A DNA stretch of 64,000 nt from Chloroflexota bacterium (GCA_016210495.1 JACQUC010000114.1:12006-76005); one strand, 5' to 3'. Shown: positions 25,765-35,314, counted from the stretch's first letter. A program made the numbers and translations. Notes: generated by a model from the sequence alone, not told the origin.

Positions 25765-26658
25765 ATGCCAGACGCAAGTGTAATAGTGTGCACGATCGAC
25801 CGACCTGATCATATGCGCGAGTGCGCCGAGGCCATTCTGGCCAACGGTTACTCGTCGTTCGAGATACTGGTAATGGACCAAAGCTCCGACGGCCGAACCC
25901 GCGATGTGTTCGAGCTACTCGGCGATGCGCGGCTACGCTACTTCCGCCTGGACCGACCCGGTAAGTGTCTGGCTATGAACACGGGAATAGAGCACAGCCA
26001 TTCCGAGATACTTTGCTTCACCGACGACGATTGCATCGTGACGCCGAATTGGATAGAGAACATCGTTCGTGAGTTCGACGCAGACCCCCAGCTTAACGCA
26101 ATCTACGGCCAGACACCACCACTCTTCACGACCGGCAGCCACATAGAGTTCGCGACATTTGTGGCTCCGCTTCGCCGCGTCTATCTAGGTCGACGAAGTC
26201 CCTATGGAGTGGGAGGCGGGGGCGGCAACATGGCTTATCGACGAAGCGCGCTGGCAAAGGTCGGGCCTTTTGATACGAACCTCGGGCCGGGGGCTCGATT
26301 TCAGGCCGTCGAGGACAACGAGTACTTCTATCGAACTTTTTGCCATCGGATCAAGGCCATTTATGCACCCTCGGTGATTGCTTATCACAAACAGGTCTGG
26401 GATCGAGAGACCTGGGCCAAACGCCATGCCACTTACAGGTTCGGGGACGGCGCTTTCATCGCCAAGTACCTTGTGGCCGGAGACTGGCACCCACTCTATT
26501 ACTATCTAGCTTTGGAAGCAGGGCGACTGTCGAACGCACTGTCGAACTGGCAGCTACCTTACGCCAAGTTTGTGGCCAAATCCATTTGGCTCACAACGAA
26601 GGGAATCCTGTCGTATACAGCGTGGTATCGAAGAGAGGGCAAGCGTGAGCCTATCTAA
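25765..26658 (+). CDS. family 2 glycosyltransferase
   Basis: 297 residues. The GT-A fold begins SVIVCTIDRPDHMRECAEAI, with VMDQSSDGRTRDVF, the GKCLAMNTGIEHSHSEILCF stretch and the metal-binding DDD at 87-89 (CFTDDDCIV). GGGGNMAYRRSALAKVGPFD and VEDNEYFYRTFCHRIK correspond to the acceptor-side ED motif. No C-terminal membrane helices are obvious, so it probably acts at the cytoplasmic face on a lipid-linked acceptor. It overlaps the following deacetylase gene by 14 bases. Sugar donor unknown. Confidence 0.9.
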   Translation: MPDASVIVCTIDRPDHMRECAEAILANGYSSFEILVMDQSSDGRTRDVFELLGDARLRYFRLDRPGKCLAMNTGIEHSHSEILCFTDDDCIVTPNWIENIVREFDADPQLNAIYGQTPPLFTTGSHIEFATFVAPLRRVYLGRRSPYGVGGGGGNMAYRRSALAKVGPFDTNLGPGARFQAVEDNEYFYRTFCHRIKAIYAPSVIAYHKQVWDRETWAKRHATYRFGDGAFIAKYLVAGDWHPLYYYLALEAGRLSNALSNWQLPYAKFVAKSIWLTTKGILSYTAWYRREGKREPI

Positions 26659-27475
26659 CCGAGTTATCCCGATATTGCTCTATCACAGAGTCACCGACGA
26701 GCCGGTGGAAGCGCTCCGCGCATACGCCGTGTCTCCAAGTTCCTTTGCCCAACAGATGCTGTTTCTCTCCAATAACGGCTACCGAACAGTCTCATTGCAA
26801 GACCTGGTCGATCACCGTCAAACCGGCAAGCCGCTCCCCAAGAAGCCAATCGTTATCACCTTTGACGACGGCTACCGGGACAACTATGTCCACGCATATC
26901 CGTTGCTGCTCAGGCACGGCTTCACTGCCATTGTGTTTCTCGTGGCCAAGATGGTCTCGAAATTAGCCCTTTGGGACAGGGCGTTTGGGGGTCCACCTCC
27001 CAAGCTCCTTTCCTGGACGGAAATCGCGGAAATGGCGGACGGCGGCATCAGCTTTGGCTCGCACGCTTGCACCCATCCTGCCTTAACACGCTTGCCTGTT
27101 CACCTGGCCAGGGAAGAGATCGTGCGCTCCAAAGAGATCGTGGAAACCGGATTGCAGCGACCCGTGAGCCTTTTCGCCTTTCCCTACAACGAGACGAGCC
27201 AGACGCTGCGAGATATGGTCGCCGAATCTGGCTACCTGGCCGCGTGCTCGTCGTCGTGGGGCCGCAGTGATCGTGCCGATGGCATTTTCGACTTGCGGAG
27301 ACTGGCTATTCTGTCTTCTCACGACATACGCTATTTCCAATGGGCAATCGAGGACGAGAGCACCCTCCCTTTGATGCGCCGCTGGTTGCGTGGGAAGCGA
27401 GCCGCGCTGCGGAGGTTCTTTGGCGACAACAATTATGGTAGGGCGCTGGAGGGATCCGGAACCAATGGGAAATGA
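26645..27475 (+). CDS. polysaccharide deacetylase (NodB homology domain)
   Basis: 276 residues from the GTG at 26645 (GAGAGGG upstream; the longer frame lies within the previous gene). VIPILLYHRVTDEP opens the domain, TFDDG at 72-76 is motif 1 with the catalytic base and metal Asp, and SHACTHP (H140, H144) is motif 2. FAFPYNETSQTLRD and DLRRLAILSSHD are the later motifs. There is no signal peptide, unlike many family 4 esterases, so it may act on a cytoplasmic, lipid-linked N-acetylated sugar. Its neighbours are glycosyltransferases on both sides with overlapping ends. Confidence 0.9.
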   Translation: MSLSNRVIPILLYHRVTDEPVEALRAYAVSPSSFAQQMLFLSNNGYRTVSLQDLVDHRQTGKPLPKKPIVITFDDGYRDNYVHAYPLLLRHGFTAIVFLVAKMVSKLALWDRAFGGPPPKLLSWTEIAEMADGGISFGSHACTHPALTRLPVHLAREEIVRSKEIVETGLQRPVSLFAFPYNETSQTLRDMVAESGYLAACSSSWGRSDRADGIFDLRRLAILSSHDIRYFQWAIEDESTLPLMRRWLRGKRAALRRFFGDNNYGRALEGSGTNGK

Positions 27476-28607
27476 AACGGCAACCGTGTCCCCTGGGCAG
27501 GTTGAGGTAGTACAGGCGACACTCAATCCCCTTCGGATAGCGCTTTTCGCTCCAGTGGAGAGCAGATTGAATCCGTACGCGCAGCTCCTGCGTCAGGCCC
27601 TGGCCAATGCTTCAGCCGGAAACGAATGCCACCTGGAGAACTGGTTCTCGATGCGCTGGTTGTTGAACAACTGGGCCCGTGTCGACATACTGCACTTCCA
27701 CTGGCTCGAATACACCTGCCGAGGGGACTCCCGGATCGCGACCTACCGCAGGTTCGTATTACTCCTTATCGCGCTCTGCCTCGCCAAGTTTGCCGGCCTC
27801 AAGATCGTCTATACCGTACACAACGCTGTCCCGCACGCGAACGATCACGCCGTGCTCAATCATCTGACAAACCGAGTCATGTTCGCCATCGCCGACGCGA
27901 TCCACGTCCACGACAATCGGAGTGGAGAGGAGATAGGGCGCCTCTACGGTCGCAGACGCGATGTTTTCGAGATACCGCACGGCAGCTACATCGACGCCTA
28001 TCCAAACTCCTGCTCGCGAGAATGGGCCAGAAGCAAGCTGGGCATTCCTCGAGATAACTTCGTCTATCTTTTTCTGGGACAACTGAGGCCGAACAAAGGC
28101 CTCGAGGACCTCATCGCGGCGTTTTGCCGGCTGCGGGGAGACGGCGCCAGCTTGCTCATTGCCGGATGGGCGCCCAGCGAAGATTATCGACGGCAGATAC
28201 AGGAAGCCACGACCTGGGATACTCGCATCTCGGCGTATCTCGAATTCGTGCCCGACGAGGAGCTCCAGTTGTATTACAGCGCAAGCGACATCTGCGTGCT
28301 TCCTTACAAGCAGGTAACCACTTCTGGTGCAGCTCTACTGGCCTTCTCGTTCGGGAAGGCGATCATCGCCCCACGGTTGGGATGTTTCCATGAGCTTGTT
28401 CAGGAAAACAGCGGGATTCTGTACGACGCCGAACAATCGAGCGGTCTATTAAACGCGCTGCAGGCAGGTCGCGAGCTCGACCTGTCGAAAGCCGGGGAAG
28501 CGGCGCTGTCGTTGGCCAGAAACCTCGATTGGCAGAGCATCGGAGAACAGCACCTGGAGATGTATAGGGAAATCACAAGAGCCGGTACCAAGGCGCAAGG
28601 CCGGTGA
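27465..28607 (+). CDS. family 4-type glycosyltransferase
   Basis: 380 residues from the ATG at 27465 (GGAGGG upstream), overlapping the deacetylase gene. N-domain: PLRIALFAPVESRLNPYAQL, RVDILHFHWLEYTCRG, GLKIVYTVHNAVPHAND. C-domain: FVYLFLGQLRPNKGLEDLIA, the donor-site loop ICVLPYKQVTTSGAALLAFS and FGKAIIAPRLGCFHELV. In most GT4 enzymes the ExxxxxxxE motif occupies that loop. Here the first Glu is replaced (TTSGAALLA), a known variation in GumH/AmsK-like subgroups. Donor and acceptor are unknown. Confidence 0.87.
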   Translation: MGNETATVSPGQVEVVQATLNPLRIALFAPVESRLNPYAQLLRQALANASAGNECHLENWFSMRWLLNNWARVDILHFHWLEYTCRGDSRIATYRRFVLLLIALCLAKFAGLKIVYTVHNAVPHANDHAVLNHLTNRVMFAIADAIHVHDNRSGEEIGRLYGRRRDVFEIPHGSYIDAYPNSCSREWARSKLGIPRDNFVYLFLGQLRPNKGLEDLIAAFCRLRGDGASLLIAGWAPSEDYRRQIQEATTWDTRISAYLEFVPDEELQLYYSASDICVLPYKQVTTSGAALLAFSFGKAIIAPRLGCFHELVQENSGILYDAEQSSGLLNALQAGRELDLSKAGEAALSLARNLDWQSIGEQHLEMYREITRAGTKAQGR

Positions 28608-28617
28608 GGAGGAGATT

Positions 28618-29679
28618 ATGGAAACAAGCGCAAGCTTAATGGTCTATGTCAACATCGTCTGCAAACGACTGTGGATCCTATTGATCATCCTGCTCCTCGC
28701 GACTGGCACCATCGCGATCCGGTCTTTCTACACCCTACCTGTGTATCTGGCCAGCGCCAAATTGCAGGTCACGGCTCCTGAGCCAGGGGACGTGGTGATT
28801 TTCTCGCAGTTGCTGCGTCCGGAGGCGCGCATCGAGATATTGAGCGCGAAGAACACGTTCTCCGAAATACTAAAGAGCATCCCTGTTGCCTGGAAGACAG
28901 CGCAGCTACTTGGTACAGATTCTTCACCGCTGGACGTTGTCAATCGCGTACGAGTGCAGCAATTGCCTGATACGGATTTTATGATCGTGACGGGTGAAGC
29001 GGAGACACCCGACGAAGCTCAAAACCTCGTCAATACCCACCTTGCGGTAGCCATTGAGTATCTGGGGTCGGTCCGCTCGAAGCCGGCGACATCGGCCCGC
29101 CAATACATATCCCAGCAACTGGCCCAAACCAAGAAAGATCTGGATATTCTCAACGAGGAATTGCGGAAGTTCCGTCTCGGCAACAACGTGGGCATGCTGG
29201 ACAGGGAGATCGAAGCGTATGAGACGCTGCTCACGAACCTTCGTATAGAGCGGGATCGGGCGTCCGGGACGGGCGACGCGGTAGTGTCCGCCAGATTCGA
29301 GGAGATCGTCGCCAAGCGAGAGTCGGAGCTACGCCAGCTTGTCGGCCTAGCCTCGGAGCACCAGAACCTTGTGGCAAACATCAAGCAGCTCGAGTCGGCA
29401 TATAACCTGTTCTTGGAGAGGGAGATCGAGGCAAAATTCAAGGAGAACCAGGCGAAAAACGCGAACTTCATACAGGTAGTCGAGCCGGCCCGGCCTCCCA
29501 CCGGCCCTGTGGAGAACCGCCTGATCTCGCAGTTGGCAATGGCGGTTATCGGCTCGATTCTCGTCGGCCTCGTATTGTCGTTTCTCCTCGAGTATGCGGA
29601 ATCTATGCGTCCGGCGCGGGGCGTAAAACACAAGGGTCAACAGGTACGTGAGCCTGTGTCAGGGGAGATGGCAAGGTAG
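28618..29679 (+). CDS. Wzz-like chain-length/tyrosine-kinase-adaptor membrane protein
   Basis: 353 residues with an excellent ribosome site (GGAGGAGA). One membrane helix at about 16-37 (LWILLIILLLATGTIAI) and one near 315-335 (LAMAVIGSILVGLVLSFLLE) flank a large external region with long heptad-rich helices (about 165-290, KKDLDILNEELRKFRLG, ELRQLVGLASEHQNLV). ARPPTGPVENRL before the second helix is the Pro-rich motif of Wzz/Gum polysaccharide copolymerases. No BY-kinase domain is attached. It probably sets polymer length with the Wzy-like protein encoded 4 kb downstream. Confidence 0.88.
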   Translation: METSASLMVYVNIVCKRLWILLIILLLATGTIAIRSFYTLPVYLASAKLQVTAPEPGDVVIFSQLLRPEARIEILSAKNTFSEILKSIPVAWKTAQLLGTDSSPLDVVNRVRVQQLPDTDFMIVTGEAETPDEAQNLVNTHLAVAIEYLGSVRSKPATSARQYISQQLAQTKKDLDILNEELRKFRLGNNVGMLDREIEAYETLLTNLRIERDRASGTGDAVVSARFEEIVAKRESELRQLVGLASEHQNLVANIKQLESAYNLFLEREIEAKFKENQAKNANFIQVVEPARPPTGPVENRLISQLAMAVIGSILVGLVLSFLLEYAESMRPARGVKHKGQQVREPVSGEMAR

Positions 29680-30824
29680 TGAGAATCGTGATGCTAGGCC
29701 CCTATCCGCTGGAGAGCGGACGGATAACGGGGGGAGTCGAGGCGGTCGTGACATACCTTGCTGAAGAACTGACGACGCTGAACGGCCTCGACCTGCACGT
29801 CGTCGCCGCCTCCGCCGACATATCCAAGGCATTCAACAAGGCAGTGAACGGCTTCACAGTACACTACCTGCCCTCGCAAAAGAGGTTGGCGGCGCTAACC
29901 TTCAACACACCAGACGTACAAAGACTGCGCAACACGATCAGGGAGCTGCAACCGGACATAGTGCATGCGCAAGGCTCAACCGTCTACGCCGGTGCTGCCG
30001 TCGGCTGCCCGTATGCGCACGTGGTGACGGTACACGGCGTGGCCGGCAAGGACGAGAGGATCGCACCAGGAGTTAGAAATCACCTGCGTGCCATGCTGGT
30101 ATCTCTCTACGAGCGTCGGTGCATCAGTCAGGCAGCAAACGTCATCGTCATAAGCCCGTATGTCCGGATCGAGTTTCAAAGAACCCTCCGCGCAAGGACC
30201 TATCCGCTGGAGAATCCGATTCATCGGCGATTCTACGAGTTGGCCAACGATGAGGTACCTGACACGGTGCTATTTGCTGGCAGAGTCATTCGGCGCAAGG
30301 GCATCCACAATTTACTGAAGGCTATTTCGGCGGCGAAGCAGACGCTGCCGGGTCTGGAGCTCCGAATTGCGGGAGAAACCCGTTCGGATCCAGCGTACTT
30401 CGCCTCTCTGGAACGTTATGTGCGCGAGAACGACCTTAGTGCCAACGTGCAGTTCCTTGGACCGCTGGACGAAGAGACCATCTTCAAGGAGTTTGCCAGG
30501 TGCTCGTTAGTGGTACTGGCTTCGAGGCAGGAAACCGCGCCAATGGTGATTCAACAGGCTATGGCAGCAGGAAAGCCCGTGGTCGCGACCAGAGTTTGCG
30601 GCATACCCTATCAGGTGGTAGACCAGATGAGCGGACTGCTGGTCGACTATGACGACGTCCAGGGTTTGGCAAACGCGATGCTGTCGCTGCTCGCCGACAA
30701 AGGACGCCGGCTGGAAATGGGCAAGCAGGCACGACGGCTGGCAATGAGATTTCGCGCCGACGTCGTTGCCCGCAAGACCCGAGAGATCTACGAAGAGGTG
30801 CGGAGCTCGTGGCCAGCCGACTAA
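29679..30824 (+). CDS. family 4 glycosyltransferase
   Basis: 381 residues; GTG start overlaps the preceding stop codon by one base. GPYPLESGRITGGVEAVVTYL is the glycine-rich N-terminal loop. HVVTVHGVAGKDER and NVIVISPYVRIEF follow. The C-domain has VLFAGRVIRRKGIHNLLKAI and a complete ExxxxxxxE region, SRQETAPMVIQQAMAAGKPV. It is paralogous to the next gene, sharing TVHGV, PSR/ASR..E and AMAAGKPVVATRV. The pair probably adds successive sugars to the repeat unit. Confidence 0.92.
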   Translation: MRIVMLGPYPLESGRITGGVEAVVTYLAEELTTLNGLDLHVVAASADISKAFNKAVNGFTVHYLPSQKRLAALTFNTPDVQRLRNTIRELQPDIVHAQGSTVYAGAAVGCPYAHVVTVHGVAGKDERIAPGVRNHLRAMLVSLYERRCISQAANVIVISPYVRIEFQRTLRARTYPLENPIHRRFYELANDEVPDTVLFAGRVIRRKGIHNLLKAISAAKQTLPGLELRIAGETRSDPAYFASLERYVRENDLSANVQFLGPLDEETIFKEFARCSLVVLASRQETAPMVIQQAMAAGKPVVATRVCGIPYQVVDQMSGLLVDYDDVQGLANAMLSLLADKGRRLEMGKQARRLAMRFRADVVARKTREIYEEVRSSWPAD

Positions 30825-31993
30825 GAGTTGCCCTTGTCACCAACTATCCACCCGACCCCACGAGAATCTCTGGCGGAGTGGCTATGGTAGCGTATCACCT
30901 TGTCGAAGGGCTGCGGCGATACGATGACGTCGACGTTCACGTCGTTCATTGCCACTCCGAGATCCCGATGAGTCGCACTGTGGTCGAAGGCAACGTAATG
31001 GTGCATTACCTTTCAAGGCCAAAGCGTCGTATCGTGCCGAATCTGCTCTCTGCGATTGGCCGGGTAAGCCACCTGCTAAAGCACATTAGGCCAGATGTCG
31101 TGAATGCGCACACCGGCCCTTACGCCCTCGCCGCGACGCGGGCGGGCTTTCCGACGATCTACACCGTGCATGGCGTAAACCATCGCCACGCGCAAGTCGT
31201 AGATCGACTCTCGGATCGTATGGCGCTGATGCTAGAAGCCTGCCTCGACAAACTGGCTCTGCGCGGCGTGCGGGACATCATTGCGATCAGCTCATACGTG
31301 GTGACGGAATACGAGCGCAAATGTCGGGCCACTTTCCACAGAATTGAGAACCCGATACCCGACGACTACTTTGCGGTGCCGAACATCGAGAAGCCTGGGA
31401 GACTGCTCTACGTGGGCGTAGTGAGCGAAGGGAAAGACATCCTCACGCTGTTGAAGGCCCTGGAAGCTGTGGTGCACGAGGTCCCGGAAGTCCACCTGCA
31501 CATCGCGGGACGAATCCTCAGCGAGCGCTACTTCCGATCGCTCGTGAGCTATGCTCGCGCAAGGGGACTGGAGCACAAGGTAAGCTTCCTGGGGTTGCTG
31601 GACACGCCCGCGCTGCTGCGCGAGTACGCCGAGTGCGCCGCACTGGTTCTTCCCTCGAGACACGAAAACTCCCCAATGGTCGTTAGAGAGGCTATGGCGG
31701 CGGGAAAGCCGGTGGTAGCCACCCGAGTTGGCGGCATGGCCGAGCTTGTGCTAGACGGGGAGTGCGGTTATCTGGTCGACCCGGGCAACGCCAACCAGAT
31801 GGCCGAGCGTACTATTGAGCTATTGAGCTACCCTGACCTACGGCGGCGAATGGGACGGCTGGTCAGGCAGGACGCAGAGCAACGGTTCAGACTAAACAAG
31901 GTGGTGGAACGCTACCGCGCGGTGTACTTTGAGGTGGCAGCAAGGCACCAAGAATTGATGCTCGGAGGCAACACTTGGGCATACCCAGAGTAA
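30809..31993 (+). CDS. family 4 glycosyltransferase
   Basis: 394 residues; GTG start within the end of the previous gene (16-base overlap). N-domain: VALVTNYPPDPTRISGGVAM, PTIYTVHGVNHRHA, DIIAISSYVVTEYE. C-domain: RLLYVGVVSEGKDILTLLKA, then VLPSRHENSPMVVREAMAAG, with the Glu pair of GT4 enzymes, and GGMAELVLDGECGYLVDPG. It is a tandem relative of the upstream glycosyltransferase. The acceptor is not predictable. Confidence 0.92.
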   Translation: MASRLRVALVTNYPPDPTRISGGVAMVAYHLVEGLRRYDDVDVHVVHCHSEIPMSRTVVEGNVMVHYLSRPKRRIVPNLLSAIGRVSHLLKHIRPDVVNAHTGPYALAATRAGFPTIYTVHGVNHRHAQVVDRLSDRMALMLEACLDKLALRGVRDIIAISSYVVTEYERKCRATFHRIENPIPDDYFAVPNIEKPGRLLYVGVVSEGKDILTLLKALEAVVHEVPEVHLHIAGRILSERYFRSLVSYARARGLEHKVSFLGLLDTPALLREYAECAALVLPSRHENSPMVVREAMAAGKPVVATRVGGMAELVLDGECGYLVDPGNANQMAERTIELLSYPDLRRRMGRLVRQDAEQRFRLNKVVERYRAVYFEVAARHQELMLGGNTWAYPE

Positions 31994-32808
31994 AAACGCC
32001 GAGCGAGTTCAGCATCGAAAAGAGGTGGCGCGAGATACTGCTGCGCGAGCCAACCCCGCAGAACTTTCAAAGCGCCTACGACGACCTGCACCGGCTCTAC
32101 CTGGCAGAAGCGCAGGGAACCGGAGAGCTTTACTGTTGGATGACGGAGAAGGTGGGCATTGCGATATCGAAGTTGATCACTGGCCGGCGGCACGTGTTGG
32201 AGATAGGCACCGGCGATGGGCGAACATCATTGCGACTGGCGAGGCAGGGTCACTCGGTTGTCTCGATAGATTTGTCTAAGGTGGCGTTGGAAAGCGCAAG
32301 CGCAGCCGCCGCGGCATATCAGGATGCGGACGTCACCTACCAATTTGGCGATGCCAGAAGCCTCAGGTTTGCCGACCGAAGTTTCGGCTGGGTCGTCAGC
32401 GAGAACCTGGTCGAGCATCTACCGGCAACTGAAATCGAGCAACATTTCCACCAGGTATGGCGGGTCCTGCGAGAGGGCGGCAGCTACGTCTTCTTTACGC
32501 CATCGAGGCTCTGGGATGGTCGCACCAGCGTAGGATTCCACCTGCACGTTTACACGCTCGCGGAGGTATGTCGCATCGCTCAGCAGTGCGGCTTCCACAC
32601 AGGCTGGGTTGAGCCCCGTTTCCTGCGTTTCGGAGATGTCCTCGAAGTATCAGGGTATATGCTCCAGCCCGTGTTCGCTTTCGAGAGGTTGCTCGAGCTA
32701 TGGCGCGTCCATCGCTGGCCTCGCTGGGTCAAGGACAGAGCGCTGCCCACAATCTTGGTGAGGGCTAGAAAGATCACGCGTCTGGATTTCGCGGGTAGAG
32801 AGGACTAG
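31975..32808 (+). CDS. class I SAM-dependent methyltransferase
   Basis: 277 residues, TTG start with GGAGG upstream, overlapping the previous gene by 19 bases. Motif I VLEIGTGDGRTSLRLARQGH, VVSIDLSKVALESASAAA, the acidic FGDARSLRFADRSFGWVVSE and VWRVLREGGSYVFFTP give a complete Methyltransf_11 pattern. ENLVEHLP is motif IV. The C-terminal region (LLELWRVHRWPRWVKDRAL) is Trp/Arg-rich and may contact membrane. The overlapping starts indicate co-translation with the glycosyltransferases. Confidence 0.88.
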   Translation: MGIPRVKTPSEFSIEKRWREILLREPTPQNFQSAYDDLHRLYLAEAQGTGELYCWMTEKVGIAISKLITGRRHVLEIGTGDGRTSLRLARQGHSVVSIDLSKVALESASAAAAAYQDADVTYQFGDARSLRFADRSFGWVVSENLVEHLPATEIEQHFHQVWRVLREGGSYVFFTPSRLWDGRTSVGFHLHVYTLAEVCRIAQQCGFHTGWVEPRFLRFGDVLEVSGYMLQPVFAFERLLELWRVHRWPRWVKDRALPTILVRARKITRLDFAGRED

Positions 32809-34305
32809 ATGAATTCGCCGGTGCTGACGGGAAGAACATCCGACACGGCCCTGTTGACGCGGGCTATTTGGCTGCTGCTTCCGCTGCTTGCGGCAGGAGG
32901 CATGGGCCTCGTGCTGGGGACTGTGATTGCGATGGATTACGGCACGCTGGCAGTGGGTATGGCTGAGGTGCTGATCTACTTGCTGATCGCCTTTCTGAAC
33001 CCACTGGCAGGACTCCTGTTCTGGATCGTTACCTCGCCCTTCTCCAGGCATATCTTCGTAGATCTAGACCTGGGACAGTCGGTTCCCGATCTAAACTTAA
33101 GCCGCCTGGTGCCATCCATTCTGCTGGTACTCGTCTTCGCGCAGGCAGCCGCTCGCAGGAGAACGCTCGTCTGGCACAAAGCACTCGACGTTCTTGTCCT
33201 TCTGGCCATCATCGGCATTGGGCAGTCGGTGGCGAATTCGATTGGCAGGTCGACGGCCGCGATGCTTTTCTTTGACGCGTATGTCGTTCCATTCCTGGCA
33301 TATTTCCTTGCCAAGAACCTCGTGTCGGAGAAAACGTCCATAGACAGGCTTGTCTTGTCGACGATGATCGTCGGCCTTTACGTTGCGGCGCTGGCGATCA
33401 ATGAGGCATTCACCGGCGTGGTGCTTTTCGATCCAGGAGGGGATTACCCCCGGATGTACAGTCGCAATGTCAGGCGTCTCGTCAGCCTCCTGGGGCATCC
33501 AGCCGTTTCGGGCGCCGTACTGGACCTGGTGATCCCTCTCTGCCTCTACGCCTTGCTCACAGCTCGCAGCGCGACCGGAAAAGCACTCTACGGGCTCGCG
33601 GTTGCGACGATGTGCGTTGCCGTGTTTCTAACTTTCAACCGTGCTTCGTACTTCGGACTGGTTTTCGTATTCATCGCGATGGCGCTTTTTTCTTCGCCGC
33701 TGCGGAAGGCGCTAATCGTGCTGATCCTGGTGCTTGGCTCTCTGATTGGCTCTCAGTGGAACAGTATAGTCGCGAGCGACGTCATCAGGGAACGGCTCTT
33801 CTGGGAAAACCCGGTCGAGGCCAGGGTAGTGCTCTATCCCACCTCGATGAACATGTTCAAACAGTACCCGCTGCTTGGCATAGGTTTTGACAATTTCCGT
33901 TTCTTTGTCCCGTATTACATCGTCGGGCTTGGCGATATCCCGGCGGAGGCCGGCGTCGGCGCGCCGAACCCGCACAACTCGTTCTTGTACGTCCTGACTT
34001 CGGCCGGCCTGTTAGGAGTTCTTCCGTACGCGGCAATATTCCTCACCATCGCTGCCTATTCAATCAGGCTCCTGACTGCTGCAAAGCTTGTGTCGTCGCG
34101 CCGGACTTTGGCCAGCAGCTTGCTGGCCGTGCTCGGAGCCTATGTGATAACCAGCAGCTCCCAGGACGTCGTGTACGCCATCACCGTTAGCCTGGTTTTC
34201 TTCACCATCGTGGGTTATATCCTGGCTTACCTGGGAAGGCACGCCTCCGTGACCTCGCGGCCAGGCCTGCGAAGGGCTTCCCAACTGAAGGGTTCGATGC
34301 TATGA
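32809..34305 (+). CDS. O-antigen polymerase/ligase-like membrane protein (Wzy/WaaL family)
   Basis: 498 residues, roughly eleven or twelve membrane helices. The Wzy_C/O-antigen ligase signature region is visible: TFNRASYFGLVFVFIAMALF, a periplasmic loop with ENPVEARVVLYPTSMNMFKQ and YPLLGIGFDNFRFF, then GAPNPHNSFLYVLTSAGLLG. Arg and His residues in that loop are those usually required. It either polymerises repeat units or attaches chains to an anchor. Because the cluster also has a Wzm/Wzt exporter, which normally needs no Wzy, a ligase role or a second pathway is possible. The next gene overlaps its stop as ATGA. Confidence 0.88.
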   Translation: MNSPVLTGRTSDTALLTRAIWLLLPLLAAGGMGLVLGTVIAMDYGTLAVGMAEVLIYLLIAFLNPLAGLLFWIVTSPFSRHIFVDLDLGQSVPDLNLSRLVPSILLVLVFAQAAARRRTLVWHKALDVLVLLAIIGIGQSVANSIGRSTAAMLFFDAYVVPFLAYFLAKNLVSEKTSIDRLVLSTMIVGLYVAALAINEAFTGVVLFDPGGDYPRMYSRNVRRLVSLLGHPAVSGAVLDLVIPLCLYALLTARSATGKALYGLAVATMCVAVFLTFNRASYFGLVFVFIAMALFSSPLRKALIVLILVLGSLIGSQWNSIVASDVIRERLFWENPVEARVVLYPTSMNMFKQYPLLGIGFDNFRFFVPYYIVGLGDIPAEAGVGAPNPHNSFLYVLTSAGLLGVLPYAAIFLTIAAYSIRLLTAAKLVSSRRTLASSLLAVLGAYVITSSSQDVVYAITVSLVFFTIVGYILAYLGRHASVTSRPGLRRASQLKGSML

Positions 34306-35270
34306 GGGTTCTTGTCGTCACCAACATGTATCCTAGCGACGAGTTTCCTGCTCTCGGCACCTTCGTGAAAGATCAAGCAGGTGCGTTGCGTGTTAGAGGG
34401 ATTCAAATTGAGGTGCTCCTGATGAAGGGCCCAAAAAAGGACAGGACAAAATACGTTAGGGGCGCCGTCGACGTGCTCGGTCAAGTCCGTTCCCGCCGCT
34501 ACGACTTGATCCACGCGCACTACGTGTTCTCGGGCATCATCGCACGAGTGCAGACCCGGTATCCGCTCCTGGTGAGCTTCCACGGCGGACGAGAGATGGT
34601 TGGATGGCAGGGAATTCTGTGCAAGATGCTGGCGCCTCTGGTCGACGCGGTCACGGTAACTTCACAGGTTCATAAGAAGGCCCTGGGCAGGAGAGATGCC
34701 CACGTCATCCCCTGTGGGGTGGACTTCGAGCTTTTTAGGCCAGTCTCGCAGTGCACCGCCAGACACGAGCTGGGGTTGCCTCAGGATCGGAGACTGGCGC
34801 TGTTCGTGGCGGAATTGCGACCGGAAAAGAGACACGACATCGCCCAAAAGGCCATTAATCTACTGCAAGAGCGCGGAGAGAACATCGAGTTATTAACCGT
34901 CACCGGCCATCCCCACAACACCATACCGAAGTACCTGAATGCCGGCGACGTCCTCTTGTTAACGTCGGAGCACGAAGGCTCACCGGTCGTCATCAAGGAG
35001 GCAATGGCGTGCAACGTTCCAATTGTATCCGTGGACGTGGGAGACGTCAGAGAGGTGATCGGCGCTACCGCGGGATGCTATGTTTGTCAACGTAGCGCTG
35101 AGGACGTGGCAGAAAAGGTCGCGAAAGTGCTCCGCACCACGCAGCGTACGGAAGGTCGGCAGGCCATACGGCATCTGGAGGTCGGGTTTCTCGCCGACCA
35201 GCTAGTGGGTGTCTACGAGAGCTTGCTGCAGAAGCATGCTCGCACTGTGTCGCAGGCTCGTCGAGTCTGA
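34302..35270 (+). CDS. family 4 glycosyltransferase
   Basis: 322 residues, ATGA overlap with the polymerase gene. N-domain: LVVTNMYPSDEFPALGTFV, YDLIHAHYVFSGIIA, PLLVSFHGGREMVG. C-domain: LALFVAELRPEKRHDIAQKA and LLTSEHEGSPVVIKEAMACN, with the canonical Glu pair, and VPIVSVDVGDVREVIG. It is shorter than its paralogues because the N-domain is compact. It ends the densely overlapping part of the gene set; the next gene is 42 bases away behind a repeat-like sequence. Confidence 0.91.
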   Translation: MRVLVVTNMYPSDEFPALGTFVKDQAGALRVRGIQIEVLLMKGPKKDRTKYVRGAVDVLGQVRSRRYDLIHAHYVFSGIIARVQTRYPLLVSFHGGREMVGWQGILCKMLAPLVDAVTVTSQVHKKALGRRDAHVIPCGVDFELFRPVSQCTARHELGLPQDRRLALFVAELRPEKRHDIAQKAINLLQERGENIELLTVTGHPHNTIPKYLNAGDVLLLTSEHEGSPVVIKEAMACNVPIVSVDVGDVREVIGATAGCYVCQRSAEDVAEKVAKVLRTTQRTEGRQAIRHLEVGFLADQLVGVYESLLQKHARTVSQARRV

Positions 35271-35294
35271 GAGATGGAAGCAAGCACAATCGAA

Positions 35295-35314
35295 TTCGTT
35301 TTTGGTGCGAAATG
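35295..35314 (+). repeat. solo terminal-repeat-like sequence at a gene start
   Basis: GTTTTTGGTGCGAAATG (ending at 35314) matches the inner part of the terminal inverted repeats of the element at 37156-37296 with one mismatch (GTTTTGGGTGCGAAATG on the reverse strand there). Its final ATG is the start codon of the secreted protein that ends in that element. Confidence 0.5.
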
